Assembly (NCBI RefSeq): GCF_018866305.1
Contig: NZ_CP076456.1
Span: forward strand, 3,038,001-3,102,000
Source of the DNA: Arthrobacter sunyaminii
GTDB lineage: Bacteria; Actinomycetota; Actinomycetes; Actinomycetales; Micrococcaceae
Direction: 5' to 3'
Length of the DNA stretch: 64,000 nt
The position numbers and the translations under genes were made by a program. The number at the start of each line of letters is the position of its first letter. Within the stretch, counting starts at the first letter, position 1. The notes below the pieces were generated by a model. That model was not told where the DNA came from, ran no database searches, and saw only the letters and a program-made list of their open reading frames with translations. Positions 33,740 to 43,411 of this stretch are shown here, piece by piece.

Positions 33740-34658
33740 ATCGAATCCTCGGGTCCAGCCACGCGTACAGAAGATCTACCAACAGGTTGGCGAGGCAAAA
33801 AATCAGGATCAGCACGGTGACGATGGAGACGACCACCGGAGCTTCACCATTGAGCACGGCGCGGTACAGAGTGTTGCCGACGCCGTTGACGTTGAAGATC
33901 CCTTCGGTCACGATCGCGCCGCCCATCAGGGCACCCAGGTCGGCGCCCAGGAAAGTGGCAACCGGAATCATGGAGTTGCGGAGAATGTGCACCGTGACGA
34001 CGCGCGGACGACTCAGGCCCTTGGCCGTTGCGGTGCGGACATAGTCAGCGTTGGCGTTCTCAATCACGCTCGTGCGGGTAAGACGCAGCACATAGGCGAA
34101 GGAAACCAGGCCCAGCACAATGGCAGGCAGCAGCAACTCGGTAAAGGACGCGTCACCGCTCACGGTGGGGTTGGTCCAGGCGAGTTTGACGCCAAAGACG
34201 AACTGCATCAGGAAGCCGAGCACGAAGATCGGGACGGAGATGACCACCAGGGACACCACGAGAACCGTGGAGTCGAAGATCTTGCCCTTGCGCAGGCCGG
34301 CGAAGAGGCCGAAGACGATGCCGAAGACGGCTTCGAAGACGAGGGCCATGACGGCCAGCTTTGCGGTGGTCGGGAAGACCTCGGCGATGATGGTGGAGAT
34401 CTCGCGGCCGGCGAAGTTTGTTCCCAGGTCGAAGGTCAGAACGCCCTTGAGGTACAGGAGGTACTGCATCCAGAACGGCTGGTCCAGGTTGTACTGGGCA
34501 CGCAGTGATGCTTCGACGGCGGGGGTGCAGCCCTTGTCGCCGCAGATGGCGGCCGTCGCGTCGCCGGGAAGGCTGAAGACCAGGAAGTAGAGAAGCAGTG
34601 TTGCACCCAGGAAAACGGGGATTAACTGCAGGAAGCGCCGAAGAACGTATCCGGCCAT
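33732..34658 (-). CDS. Opp/Dpp-type ABC transporter permease (OppB-like)
   Basis: A 308-residue DppB/OppB permease. The N-terminal MAGYVLRRFLQLIPVFLGAT (truncated) and FSLPGDA are typical, and the EAA loop is TATAKGLSRPRVVTVHILRN. It is separated from the binding-protein gene upstream by 132 bases that hold a 9-bp hairpin. Substrate probably a peptide, since no sugar gene is nearby; family 5 systems can also carry other solutes. Confidence 0.93.
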   Translation of the reverse strand: MAGYVLRRFLQLIPVFLGATLLLYFLVFSLPGDATAAICGDKGCTPAVEASLRAQYNLDQPFWMQYLLYLKGVLTFDLGTNFAGREISTIIAEVFPTTAKLAVMALVFEAVFGIVFGLFAGLRKGKIFDSTVLVVSLVVISVPIFVLGFLMQFVFGVKLAWTNPTVSGDASFTELLLPAIVLGLVSFAYVLRLTRTSVIENANADYVRTATAKGLSRPRVVTVHILRNSMIPVATFLGADLGALMGGAIVTEGIFNVNGVGNTLYRAVLNGEAPVVVSIVTVLILIFCLANLLVDLLYAWLDPRIRYA

Positions 34659-34746
34659 CAGATGTTTGCCTCTGGCACAGTGCGCACACGGGGGCGCTGG
34701 TTGGTGAAACTCATATTAAGAGCACCTTTACATTGGAGCGGCCCAA

Positions 34747-34775
34747 GGGCCCGGCTGCGGTGTGCGGCCGGGCCC
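34747..34775 (-). promoter_or_regulatory. Intra-operon hairpin between the Opp binding protein and permease genes
   Basis: GGGCCCGGC (34747-34755) pairs exactly with 34767-34775, 11-base loop, 16 bases beyond the stop of the binding-protein gene. No U-run. It resembles the gluB-gluC hairpin in position and size. Confidence 0.6.
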
Positions 34776-34790
34776 CCGAGCTGTGAGGAA

Positions 34791-36434
34791 TTACTTGCCG
34801 GTGATGGCGTAGTACAGGGGTACGCCGTTCCAGCCGAACTCAACGTTGGTCACGTTGGTGCTCCAGCCGCCCTGGGCAACCTGGTACCACAGGGGGATGG
34901 CGGGAAGATCTTCGAGGAGCATTTCCTGCGCCTCGTTCATCTTCTCGTTGCCTTCTTCAACGGTGGATGCCGAGAGACCCTCGCTCAGCAGAGCGTCGAA
35001 CTCGGGGTTCTCGTAACGTGCGTCGTTGGAGCCGGCTCCGGTGGCGTAGATCGGGCCGAGGAAGTTGTACAGCGACGGGTAGTCTGCCTGCCAGCCGGAG
35101 CGGATGGCTCCGGTGAGGACAGCGTCGCTGGCTTCGGTGCGGACTTCCTTGAACGTCGCGTACGGCTTGCCGGTGACCTCGATGCCGAGGTTGTTCTTGA
35201 GGCCGTTGACTACGGCTTCAACCCAGGTCTTGTGGTCGCCCTTGTCCGCGTTGTACGCGATGGTCAGGGGCTGGGACTCGTCGTACGGCGAGATCTTCTC
35301 GGCTTCTTCCCAGAGTTCCTTGGCCTTTTCCGGGTTGAACTCCAGGTTTTCGCTGCCGGGCAGGTCCGCGGAGTAGCCATCCAGCACGGGTGCTGTGAAG
35401 TCTTCCGCCGGGGTGCGGCCGTTGCTGAAGATCACCGAGGTGATTTCTTCGCGGTCGATCGCCATGGAGAGAGCCTGGCGGCGCAGCTTGCCGGCTTCAC
35501 CGCTCCAGTTCTCCAGGTAGTAGGGGATGGCGATGGTCTGGTTGCCCGCGTACGGGGACTCGATGGAGCGTTCCTCGCCGAGGTCATTCTTGAAGTTCTT
35601 GACGTCTGACGTCGGAATGGTCTTCAGGACGTCCAGGTTGTTGGAAATCAGGTCCTGGTAGGCCGTGGTGTCGTTCTGGTAGATCTTGAACGTAATACCG
35701 GCGTTCTGGGCTTTCTGAGGTCCTTCGTAGGACTCGTTCGGGACCAGGTTGATCTCCTGGTTGTGCTCCCAGGCGCCTTCTCCGTCGAACTTGTACGGAC
35801 CGTTGCCCACGGGGTTCTCGCCGTAGGTCTTCGGGTCTGCAAGGGCTTCGGGGATCATCGGGTAGAACGCGCTGTAGCCCAGGCGCAGCGGCCAGTCGGA
35901 CTCAGGCTGCTTCAGCGTGACCTCGAACGTGGTGTCATCGATGACCTTCAGCCCGGACATGGTGTCCACTTCCGAGCCTTCGGCGCTGGCTTCGTCGTAT
36001 CCCTCGATGCTCTCGAAGAAGTAGCTGGAGAGCTGGGCGTTCTTAGCCGCGGCGCCGTAGTTCCAGGCATCCACGAAGGACGAAGCAGTTACCGGCGCAC
36101 CGTTGCTGAAGGTTTTGCCTTCCTTCAGCTTGATGGTGTAGTTCTGCGCGTCTTCGGTCTCGATCGACTCGGCCATTTCATTCTGCGGCTTGCCGTCAGC
36201 GTCGTAGCTGATCAGGCCGGCAAAAAGCAGGTCCAGTACCGCCCCGCCGCCCACCTCATTGGTGTTCGTGGGGATCAACGGGTTCTGGGGCTCTGAGCCG
36301 TCGGCAATGATGACACGGCTGGTGTCACCTTCTGCGCCGGATTCCGAGGAACCATCTCCCCCGCCGCAGGCGCTCAGCGCCAGAACGGCCACGGCCGCGA
36401 CGCTCAGCATTTTGGAAGTGCGTGTGAAGCGCAT
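34791..36434 (-). CDS. Family 5 substrate-binding lipoprotein (oligopeptide type)
   Basis: About 547 residues. The signal peptide ends at the lipobox ALSAC followed by GGGDGSSES. The SBP_bac_5 domain shows the usual KLKEGKTFSNGAPVTASSFV segment (truncated) and YPMIPEALAD. A strong AGGAGG lies 4 bases before ATG 36434; the frame is open further upstream to 36509 but without a ribosome-binding site. It heads the operon binding protein, OppB, OppC, OppDF. Confidence 0.93.
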   Translation of the reverse strand: MRFTRTSKMLSVAAVAVLALSACGGGDGSSESGAEGDTSRVIIADGSEPQNPLIPTNTNEVGGGAVLDLLFAGLISYDADGKPQNEMAESIETEDAQNYTIKLKEGKTFSNGAPVTASSFVDAWNYGAAAKNAQLSSYFFESIEGYDEASAEGSEVDTMSGLKVIDDTTFEVTLKQPESDWPLRLGYSAFYPMIPEALADPKTYGENPVGNGPYKFDGEGAWEHNQEINLVPNESYEGPQKAQNAGITFKIYQNDTTAYQDLISNNLDVLKTIPTSDVKNFKNDLGEERSIESPYAGNQTIAIPYYLENWSGEAGKLRRQALSMAIDREEITSVIFSNGRTPAEDFTAPVLDGYSADLPGSENLEFNPEKAKELWEEAEKISPYDESQPLTIAYNADKGDHKTWVEAVVNGLKNNLGIEVTGKPYATFKEVRTEASDAVLTGAIRSGWQADYPSLYNFLGPIYATGAGSNDARYENPEFDALLSEGLSASTVEEGNEKMNEAQEMLLEDLPAIPLWYQVAQGGWSTNVTNVEFGWNGVPLYYAITGK

Positions 36435-36753
36435 TCCGCCTCCTATGTTGTCTATGGGTGCCAACGTGTTGCGTCGGCATTGCGGCTCGCAGACAGTGAG
36501 CCGACTCACAAGGTCAAAAGCATATTGCTTTGGAGTACACCGTACTCACCACGGGGAGCCGTGATTGACTCCCGGGACGCCTCCGGCGGCCCATAGCAAG
36601 GCAAAAAGGTGCCCCTCGTCTGGAATTATATAGAAAGACATGTCGAGATAACGATTTGGCATACCTCTGACGTGTTACGACACAATGGTGTCCTTTTGCC
36701 TTCCGACCTGCCATTATGCCGACGGTCGCGGGGGCATGCCATGACCAACGTCA
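36435..36753 (-). promoter_or_regulatory. Leader and promoter region of the Opp-type operon
   Basis: A 319-base gene-free stretch, clearly more A/T-rich than its flanks. TATAAT on the minus strand at 36625-36630 is a perfect -10 box; I see no good -35. Transcription from it would give a leader of about 184 bases before the binding-protein ATG. That leader contains several short inverted repeats: GTGAG-N4-CTCAC near 36495-36510, AAGCA-N3-TGCTT near 36519-36532 and AGTAC-N3-GTACT near 36534-36546. They could be operators or RNA structures; no known riboswitch class was recognised. Confidence 0.5.
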
Positions 36754-38553
36754 CTACCGGGCTACGGACCACTCCCAGAAGTTCCACCACAGTCCGGTCT
36801 GGTTGGGCATGTATTCGACATGCTCGATGGTGTCGGCTGAAGCTTGCAGCCCCGGCACCTGATAGAGGGGCAGTCCGTAGCGCGCGTCCCAGATGAGCCG
36901 GTCTATCCGGGTCTGAAGCTCATCCCGGCGCTGGGCATCAGCCTCCGTCACGAGTTCGTCCATCAGCGCATCCGCTGCGGGACTGGAAAAACCGTTGAAG
37001 TTGGAGGCCGAGCCGGTCCGGAAGACCTGAGGCACTCCGGACACCCCGACCCCGGAGGCAGTCCAGCCAAAGATGGCAGCGTCATGGCTGTCCGTTCCCA
37101 GTTGTTCCGCCCAGTCAGAGGCGGGAAGTCCGCCGTCGACGACGGTGAACCCGGCTTCGGACGCTGACTCTTGAATCAGCTTGAACGCAGCCGCCCGGTT
37201 GGTGTTGTCACGGTTGTAAAGGATGCGCACCTCGGGTGTGGCGCCGTCGAGCAGGTCTCGTGCACGGTCCGGATCCACCGCGGCGAACTCCCGGGAGCCG
37301 TTTGTGGCGGCTGCTTCCTCATAGGCGGACTGGTCGGTGAGGAACACTTCAGAGTCCAACGGCTTCGCCTCGGGCTGCAGCGGCTGCACGGTTGCCTCCA
37401 CGATGGCTTGGCGCGGCACGGTATGAAGAAAGGCCTCGCGGACAGTCTTGTCTGCGAAGACGCCGTCGAATTTCAGGTCCAGATGGTCATAGGCAAGCTG
37501 GTTGCCCCGGTGCAGGTTGATGTTGCCCATCGACTCGAGTTCAGTCAGCGTGCCGCTGTCCGCCGGCGGAGAGATGATGTCCACGGTGCCGTCTTTCAGG
37601 GCTGCCGCCTGGCCGGAAGAATCCTGGAGGAACCGCACCGTGATCCGGTCCAGCTCCGGCTGGGGACCCCACCGGTAATCGTCGTTCCGCACCAGCGTCA
37701 GGGACGTTCCCGGTTCGATGCTCTGAACTATGTAAGGGCCGCTGGAAAGATAAAGCGCCGGGTCATCCGGAAGTCCGTCGGTGGTGAAGGCTGTGTTCCA
37801 GTAGTCTGCGACAGCTCGCAGTTCCGGGTTGACCGGAGCAGGATCCAGGGCATCACCTGCGGGGGTGTTCCGGATCAACCGGGTCAGTTCTTTTTCGTCT
37901 GCCAGCCCTGCACCCTGGGCGACGACGTGCGCCGGGACGCCGATCCCGCCGTCGTCGGCCAGTGATCCGAACGCTGTCTCCCAGTCCGCGTACGGCTGTG
38001 AATAGGTCAGGGTGATGGACCGGTTGTCATCACCGATTTCCGGAAGGCCGGTCAGGGCCAGGGCCTCAGTGGATCCCGCGTAGTCGAAATAGCGCGTGCC
38101 TGAGAGAACAGTGCCGTTGCTGGCCGTGAGCTCGTCATCGAACCGCCCGGATGCTGCGGCCCAGGCGAGCATCATGTCATCCGCACCCACCGGAGCTCCG
38201 TCGGACCAGGCCACCCCCTCATTGACCGTGTACTTTACCGTCAGCGGATCCTCGGAGATTCTTTCGTAGGTGCCGAAATCCTCCAGCGGAACAACGTCCA
38301 GGTTGTTGTCCACATAGTTGAAGCCCGAGTGGGTGGCATAGGCAATGCGGTTGTTGATGTCCGTGTTCCCGTCCGCAGTTTGCGGATTGAAGGAGCTGAA
38401 GGAGCTGGTCTCCGCCACGGAGATCTCACCTCCCGGAGTCGGCGAGGTTCCGGGCACTTCCTCGACGGCATCCGGCTCAGCGGTGCAGGCACCCAGGACC
38501 AGGACCCCTGCGGCGCACGCAGCGATGAGTTTGGTCAGGCGGTCAAAACGCAT
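36754..38553 (-). CDS. LpqW-like substrate-binding-protein-family lipoprotein
   Basis: About 599 residues. A lipobox (VLVLGAC, Cys followed by TAEPD) and an SBP_bac_5 fold (NEGVAWSDGAPVGADDMM, truncated). It resembles the actinobacterial 'ABC transporter family substrate-binding protein' group that includes mycobacterial LpqW, which regulates lipomannan/PIM synthesis rather than uptake and is encoded next to typA. No own permease genes. GGGGAGC precedes ATG 38553; the frame is open to 38712 without another ribosome-binding site. A plain transport function with the adjacent Opp system is the alternative. Confidence 0.75.
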   Translation of the reverse strand: MRFDRLTKLIAACAAGVLVLGACTAEPDAVEEVPGTSPTPGGEISVAETSSFSSFNPQTADGNTDINNRIAYATHSGFNYVDNNLDVVPLEDFGTYERISEDPLTVKYTVNEGVAWSDGAPVGADDMMLAWAAASGRFDDELTASNGTVLSGTRYFDYAGSTEALALTGLPEIGDDNRSITLTYSQPYADWETAFGSLADDGGIGVPAHVVAQGAGLADEKELTRLIRNTPAGDALDPAPVNPELRAVADYWNTAFTTDGLPDDPALYLSSGPYIVQSIEPGTSLTLVRNDDYRWGPQPELDRITVRFLQDSSGQAAALKDGTVDIISPPADSGTLTELESMGNINLHRGNQLAYDHLDLKFDGVFADKTVREAFLHTVPRQAIVEATVQPLQPEAKPLDSEVFLTDQSAYEEAAATNGSREFAAVDPDRARDLLDGATPEVRILYNRDNTNRAAAFKLIQESASEAGFTVVDGGLPASDWAEQLGTDSHDAAIFGWTASGVGVSGVPQVFRTGSASNFNGFSSPAADALMDELVTEADAQRRDELQTRIDRLIWDARYGLPLYQVPGLQASADTIEHVEYMPNQTGLWWNFWEWSVAR

Positions 38554-38730
38554 AGTTGCTCCCCGGGACGTTATGGCGTTGATCGCACACCCTGTGATGA
38601 TGACACACGGCGCCCTGTTCCCACGAGCATCAGCCGGGTGAGCCGATGTTGGAGTCAGGCGTAGTCGGCCTGGGCGCCGATAAGATAGTTTCAGGCTCTG
38701 AGAGCACGTCACAACGAATAAGAGGACCCT

Positions 38731-39342
38731 GTGAAGATCACCATTGTCGGCGGCTCAAAAGGCACCGGAGCACAGCTCGCCGCGCTCGCGCAGGCAGCAG
38801 GCCACGAGGTTACGGTCGTTTCCCGCAGCGGCAACGCACCCGCAGGCGTGCACGCGGTCACCGGCGATGCGGCCGACCCCGCCGTAGCAGCCCGGGCGGT
38901 GGCGGGAGCCGACGCCGTCGTTGTCACCGTGGGCGGCGCCAAGGGTGTTTCCCGGCAGCGGACGGCTGTCACCGAAAGCGTCATCGGTGCGATGCAGAAA
39001 GCCGGCGTGCACCGGCTCCTGGTGCAGTCCTCGCTGGGTGCCGGAGATTCCGGCTCGCAGATGCCCGCACCGCTGCGGCTCGTCATGCAGGCAGTGCTCG
39101 CCAAGGCCCTGGCGGATCACAACAAGCAGGAGGCTGCCGTGCAGAGTTCCGGCCTGGAATGGACGATCGTCCGTCCCACCGGCCTCACGGACAAGGAGCC
39201 GACCGGCACCTGGAAGGCGCTGACAACGGGCGACGGCGGCCGGCTGGGCGGGTCAATCCCCCGCCGTGACCTGGCCGCCTGCATGCTCGGGTTGCTTACT
39301 GACGATTCGAGCGTGGGCAAGGCCCTTGGGGTGAGCAGCTAG
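38731..39342 (+). CDS. NAD(P)H-binding SDR-type oxidoreductase/epimerase-like protein
   Basis: A 203-residue Rossmann protein of the atypical SDR (NAD(P)H_binding_10) type: MKITIVGGSKGTGAQLAALA (20), VVSRSG, VTVGGAKG and IVRPTGLTDKEPTGTW. No YxxxK catalytic pair, so a flavin/NADPH-dependent reductase or regulatory role is as likely as dehydrogenase activity. GTG start 38731 with AGAGGA 5 bases upstream. Divergent from the LpqW-like gene. Confidence 0.85.
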   Translation: MKITIVGGSKGTGAQLAALAQAAGHEVTVVSRSGNAPAGVHAVTGDAADPAVAARAVAGADAVVVTVGGAKGVSRQRTAVTESVIGAMQKAGVHRLLVQSSLGAGDSGSQMPAPLRLVMQAVLAKALADHNKQEAAVQSSGLEWTIVRPTGLTDKEPTGTWKALTTGDGGRLGGSIPRRDLAACMLGLLTDDSSVGKALGVSS

Positions 39343-39369
39343 CTCAGGCAACTCCAGCTAGCCCCGGCG

Positions 39370-41001
39370 TCAGCGTTCGTAGACCATCTCCGCGAAAACC
39401 GCTCCGGTACCGGCTGTTCCCATCGAGTAGACCGAGGCCACGGCACCGACAAAACCGCCGGCGGCTTCAGTGCTGAGCACCCGTGCCGGGAGGTCTGCGC
39501 TAAGAACAACGGCCCCGTCCGTTCCTGTTTCCACGCGCACCGTGGCACCATCGAGAACGGCCATCCGCAGTTCGATACCGGCAGGTTCACCAGCCACAAG
39601 ACGGTCGAACGTTTCGTCGTCGAGGTTCCGGGATTCAACTATCCGGCTCACACCGCCCGCCACCTCTATGATGTCGATACGAGCCGCCTTCTCCACGCTG
39701 AGCTCGGCCCGGATCTGTGATTCCGGGCTCTGCGACAGACTGATTCCCACCAGGGTCTGCATCGGCCCGCCAGCCGCCGGGGACCTGAGCAGGCGTTCGA
39801 CCGTGGCGGCGAACGCGGCCGTGTGGTGGGAGAGGCGAACCCCCAGCGCCGCGGCAGGTTCCGTCCGGTCGACGCGCGCCCCCGTGGACAGCAAGGCGAT
39901 CCTGTTCTCGCTGCCCGCCTCCCCCATATGCTGAGCCGGGAATCCCCGGGCCGTTATCCACGGTTCGTCCCGGCCCAGGACCCTGCGCACCGGGTTGGGG
40001 GAGGTGATGAGAGGTTGCTCAGCCGCTGCATTGGTTTCAGCAGTCACAAACGCAGGCACTTCTCCCGATTCAGACAGGCATCCCAGACCGGGGTTGAATA
40101 CCGGCCAATCGTTCTCCCACGCCACCGGCGCCAAGAAGGTCTCCCGGCCCAGCAGCGTCAGACTGTGCCGTGGTCTCGTCGCGAGCGCCACGGCCCACCA
40201 GGATCCGTCGGTTGCCTGAACCAAGTCGGCGTGGCCGACGCATTGAACGGCGGCGGTGCCGCCGAAGTTCCGATGCGTGAGCACCGGGTTACGGGGATTG
40301 CCAAGGTACGGACCCGTGACATTGTTCGCGCGCGCCACGCTGACGGCATGGTTGTCGCCCGTGCCGCCTTCCGCGGCGAGCAGGTAGAAGTACTCACCGT
40401 GTTTATAGAGGTGCGGCCCCTCCGCCCATATGGCCCCTTTGACTGCCCCGGTCCAGAGAATGTGTTCGGGCCCCGTCAGGCGGCCTTCGACAGGGTCAAG
40501 GCGCTGCAACCAGATCTCGGTCTGTCCCTCGTATTCCGGCTCAGCAACCTGTCTGCAGCCCGCCCACCAGATATCGTCACCGTCGAAGAAGATGGTGGGA
40601 TCGATGCCTGCGGCGTCGGGCAGCCATACGGGGTTGCTCCACGGTCCCGCAGCGCTGGCGGCCGTGATGTAAAAGCTTCCCGACGGTCCGTCAACCCCCA
40701 CCGCGGTGCAGGCGATGTAGAAGAGGCCGTTGTGTTCCCGGATTGTCGGCGCAAACAGACCGCCGGAGGCCCTGGCAGAGGAGAGGTCGAGCTGTTCCGG
40801 CCGTGTGATGGCGTGCCCAATCAAGTCCCAGTGCACCAGGTTGGTGCTGGCGTAGACAGGAAGTCCCGGCAGGTACTCAAACGTGGAATTTACCAAATAG
40901 AAGGTGTCACCCTGTCGACAGATCGACGGGTCCGGGTGCATTCCCTCCAGCAGGGGGTTCGTGAAGGTAAGGGACTGCTCCGGGGCCGGGACTTTACTCA
41001 T
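39370..41001 (-). CDS. Glycoside hydrolase family 43 (beta-xylosidase/arabinofuranosidase type)
   Basis: A 543-residue cytosolic glycosidase (no signal peptide). The three GH43 acidic residues are visible: general base Asp24 in HPDPS, pKa modulator Asp134 in GIDPTIF and general acid Glu194 in WAEGPHLYK. The C-terminal third (from about 330) is a beta-sandwich as in XynB-type enzymes. It likely cleaves xylo- or arabino-oligosaccharides imported by the linked ABC system. It overlaps the upstream GH3 gene by 8 bases and is the last gene of the LacI-controlled locus. Confidence 0.93.
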   Translation of the reverse strand: MSKVPAPEQSLTFTNPLLEGMHPDPSICRQGDTFYLVNSTFEYLPGLPVYASTNLVHWDLIGHAITRPEQLDLSSARASGGLFAPTIREHNGLFYIACTAVGVDGPSGSFYITAASAAGPWSNPVWLPDAAGIDPTIFFDGDDIWWAGCRQVAEPEYEGQTEIWLQRLDPVEGRLTGPEHILWTGAVKGAIWAEGPHLYKHGEYFYLLAAEGGTGDNHAVSVARANNVTGPYLGNPRNPVLTHRNFGGTAAVQCVGHADLVQATDGSWWAVALATRPRHSLTLLGRETFLAPVAWENDWPVFNPGLGCLSESGEVPAFVTAETNAAAEQPLITSPNPVRRVLGRDEPWITARGFPAQHMGEAGSENRIALLSTGARVDRTEPAAALGVRLSHHTAAFAATVERLLRSPAAGGPMQTLVGISLSQSPESQIRAELSVEKAARIDIIEVAGGVSRIVESRNLDDETFDRLVAGEPAGIELRMAVLDGATVRVETGTDGAVVLSADLPARVLSTEAAGGFVGAVASVYSMGTAGTGAVFAEMVYER

Positions 41002-43306
41002 TGGATACGGCGACCGGCGTGGTCAGGACCCGGCCGCTGCTGAGAATCCGTCGCTGACCTGTCACGGCAATGCGTGCGTTCTGGCCGTCATCCTCTGCAT
41101 TGTGGGCGACGGCGAGAGTGGCTTCGAGCGGACCGATCTCCCATTGTCCCGACTGCCCCACATAGCTGAGGCGATCAGCAGACACGGTAAAGGTGACGGT
41201 CCGGCTTCCGCCGGCCTCGATGTCCACAGCGGCATAACCAATGAGGGTCGAGACGGGACGCGTCACGTGTGCCGTGACCTCGCGGACGTATAGCTGCACC
41301 ACGTCAGTGCCGTCCCGTTCACCGGTGTTCTGCACCTTGACGGCCACCTGCAGTGTGCCGGTGCTGTCAATCTCATGTGCATCGAGTATCAGGCTCGAGT
41401 GGGTGAAGGTGGTGTAACTCAGGCCGTGGCCAAACGGAAACACGAACTCGGCACCCAACGAGGTCACCGCCGACGTTCCGGCGAGAGCCGGTCGCAGATA
41501 AGTAGCTGGCTGGCGGCCGGCGGGTCCCGGGTAGGACAGTGTGGTGCGGCCACGCGGATTGATGCGGCCGGACAGGGCGCCCGCCACAGCCGATGCTCCT
41601 TCCTGCCCGGGGAACCAGGACTGCACGATAGCGGCGCAGCGGTCCGCCGCCCAGGACAGGTCATAGGGGCGGCCGGTGATGAGGACGAGGACAACAGGTT
41701 TTCCGGTGTCCAGCAGCGCCTCGACGAAGCGGCGCTGCACACCGGGCAGCTCGAGGCTGTCCACGTCGTTGCCCTCTCCTACCGTGCCGCGGCCGAACAG
41801 TCCGGCTTGGTCTCCCATCACGGCCACCACAACATCGGCGGCACCGGCCTGGGCCACGGCGGCGTCGAATCCCCCGGCATCGTCACCTTCAACCTCGCAG
41901 CCGCGGGCGTAGTCAAGGGACGGGAATTCGTTCCTCAGGGCGTCCAAGACGGTGGGGATATCGATCCCGGCGGCAACATCGGGGTAATGGGCCTCCACGT
42001 GGTTGGTGAAGCTGTAATCTCCGAGCAGGGCGGTCCTGCTGTCCGCGTTGGGCCCTACCACGGCGATCCGGGCGGCGGATTCCAGCGGCAGCGTGCCGTC
42101 ATTCGCGAGCAGGATGATCGATTTCTCGGCCACTTCCCGTGCGAGGTCCCGGTGGGCTGCGGGATTGAGGTCCGGAGCCACGGCCTCGGTGCCGGCGCGC
42201 TCCGCGTAACCGGCGGCGGCCGCGAAGCCGGCCGGCAGCAGCCCGTAGTGCTGCTTCTGCAGCAAAACCCGGCGGAGTGCGGCGTCAACCGCTTCCTCCT
42301 CCAAATCCCCGGAGCGAACGGCAGCAACCAGGTGCGGGAATGCTGCGGCGTCCGGGAGCTCGACGTCGACGCCGGCTGAAATGGCGCGCACCGCGGACTC
42401 CGCACGGGACCGGGTAACGCCCTGCGTTGTCTGCAGGAAATTTACGCCGAAGTAGTCGGAAACCACGGTGCCGTCGAAACCGAAGCCGGTGCGCAGCACA
42501 TCCGTGAGCAGGTGTTTGTCACCGTGCGAAGGCACGTGGTCAATCGCGGAGTAGGACGGCATGATGGACCGTGGCGAGCCTTCGCGGATGGCAACTTCAA
42601 AAGGATAGAGGAAGACTTCGGCCAGTTCCCGGGGCCCGGCGTCCACGGGTGCGTGGTTGCGCCCGGCCCGGGAAGCGGAATACCCCACAAAATGCTTAGG
42701 GGTGGCGATGATGTCCCTGCTTTCCAGGCCCCGGATGTAGGCGGCGCCCAGGGTTCCCACCACGTACGGATCCTCGCCGAAGGTCTCCTCGGTGCGGCCC
42801 CAGCGGGCGTCGCGGGCGACGTCCAGCACCGGTGCGAGTCCCTGGTGAACCTCCAGCCCCTGCAGGCTGTCGCCGATCGCCGCGCCCACGCGCTCGATCA
42901 GCTCCGGGTCCCAGGTTGCCGCATACGCGGGAGGTGACGGGAAGGTGGTGGCTCCCCATGCCGCCACGCCGGTCAAGCATTCCTCGTGGACGATCGCACC
43001 GATTCCGTGCGGGGCGGCGTCGCGCAGTCCTGCCTGCAGCCGGCGCAGTGTTTCCAACCCGTACTGGGCCGAAACCGGGCGCGTGCCGTAGAGCCGCGTG
43101 ATCTGGCCGAGGCCCTCGGCCTCCGTCTCCGCCCAGGCCTTGGCCCGGCCAGTGTTCTCGGCCTGGGCCGGTGCCACCTCGCCGCCGTCGGCCACTCCGA
43201 TCCAGAGACCGACCAGCTGGGCCACCTTCTCTTCCAGAGTCATGGCGTTAATCAGGCTCTCTACGTCGGGGGCCTCTGTCAGGGTGTGCGCAGTCTCGTC
43301 AGTCAT
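40994..43306 (-). CDS. Glycoside hydrolase family 3 (beta-glucosidase/beta-xylosidase)
   Basis: A 770-residue cytosolic GH3. The (beta/alpha)8 domain carries VLDVARDARWGRTEETFGED (20), KHFVGYS and the nucleophile Asp284 in TVVSDYFG; the alpha/beta sandwich and C-terminal fibronectin-III domain (SYTTFTHSSL, VQLYVRE) follow. The TPKHFVGYSASRAGRNHAPV (20) region resembles xylan-oligosaccharide beta-xylosidases. AGGAAG precedes ATG 43306. The 105-base gap to the upstream ATPase gene contains GTGGCCG...CGGCCAC but no operator copy, so it is presumably transcribed from the importer promoter. Confidence 0.93.
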   Translation of the reverse strand: MTDETAHTLTEAPDVESLINAMTLEEKVAQLVGLWIGVADGGEVAPAQAENTGRAKAWAETEAEGLGQITRLYGTRPVSAQYGLETLRRLQAGLRDAAPHGIGAIVHEECLTGVAAWGATTFPSPPAYAATWDPELIERVGAAIGDSLQGLEVHQGLAPVLDVARDARWGRTEETFGEDPYVVGTLGAAYIRGLESRDIIATPKHFVGYSASRAGRNHAPVDAGPRELAEVFLYPFEVAIREGSPRSIMPSYSAIDHVPSHGDKHLLTDVLRTGFGFDGTVVSDYFGVNFLQTTQGVTRSRAESAVRAISAGVDVELPDAAAFPHLVAAVRSGDLEEEAVDAALRRVLLQKQHYGLLPAGFAAAAGYAERAGTEAVAPDLNPAAHRDLAREVAEKSIILLANDGTLPLESAARIAVVGPNADSRTALLGDYSFTNHVEAHYPDVAAGIDIPTVLDALRNEFPSLDYARGCEVEGDDAGGFDAAVAQAGAADVVVAVMGDQAGLFGRGTVGEGNDVDSLELPGVQRRFVEALLDTGKPVVLVLITGRPYDLSWAADRCAAIVQSWFPGQEGASAVAGALSGRINPRGRTTLSYPGPAGRQPATYLRPALAGTSAVTSLGAEFVFPFGHGLSYTTFTHSSLILDAHEIDSTGTLQVAVKVQNTGERDGTDVVQLYVREVTAHVTRPVSTLIGYAAVDIEAGGSRTVTFTVSADRLSYVGQSGQWEIGPLEATLAVAHNAEDDGQNARIAVTGQRRILSSGRVLTTPVAVSNE

Positions 43307-43411
43307 GGGGTGCTTCCTTTGGACTCGGTGAATCGAAGATCGGTGAAGAAAGGGTTCGGTGCGTGGCCGGACAACCCCGGAGCGAGTGTGCGGCCACAGC
43401 GGTGCGCAGGG

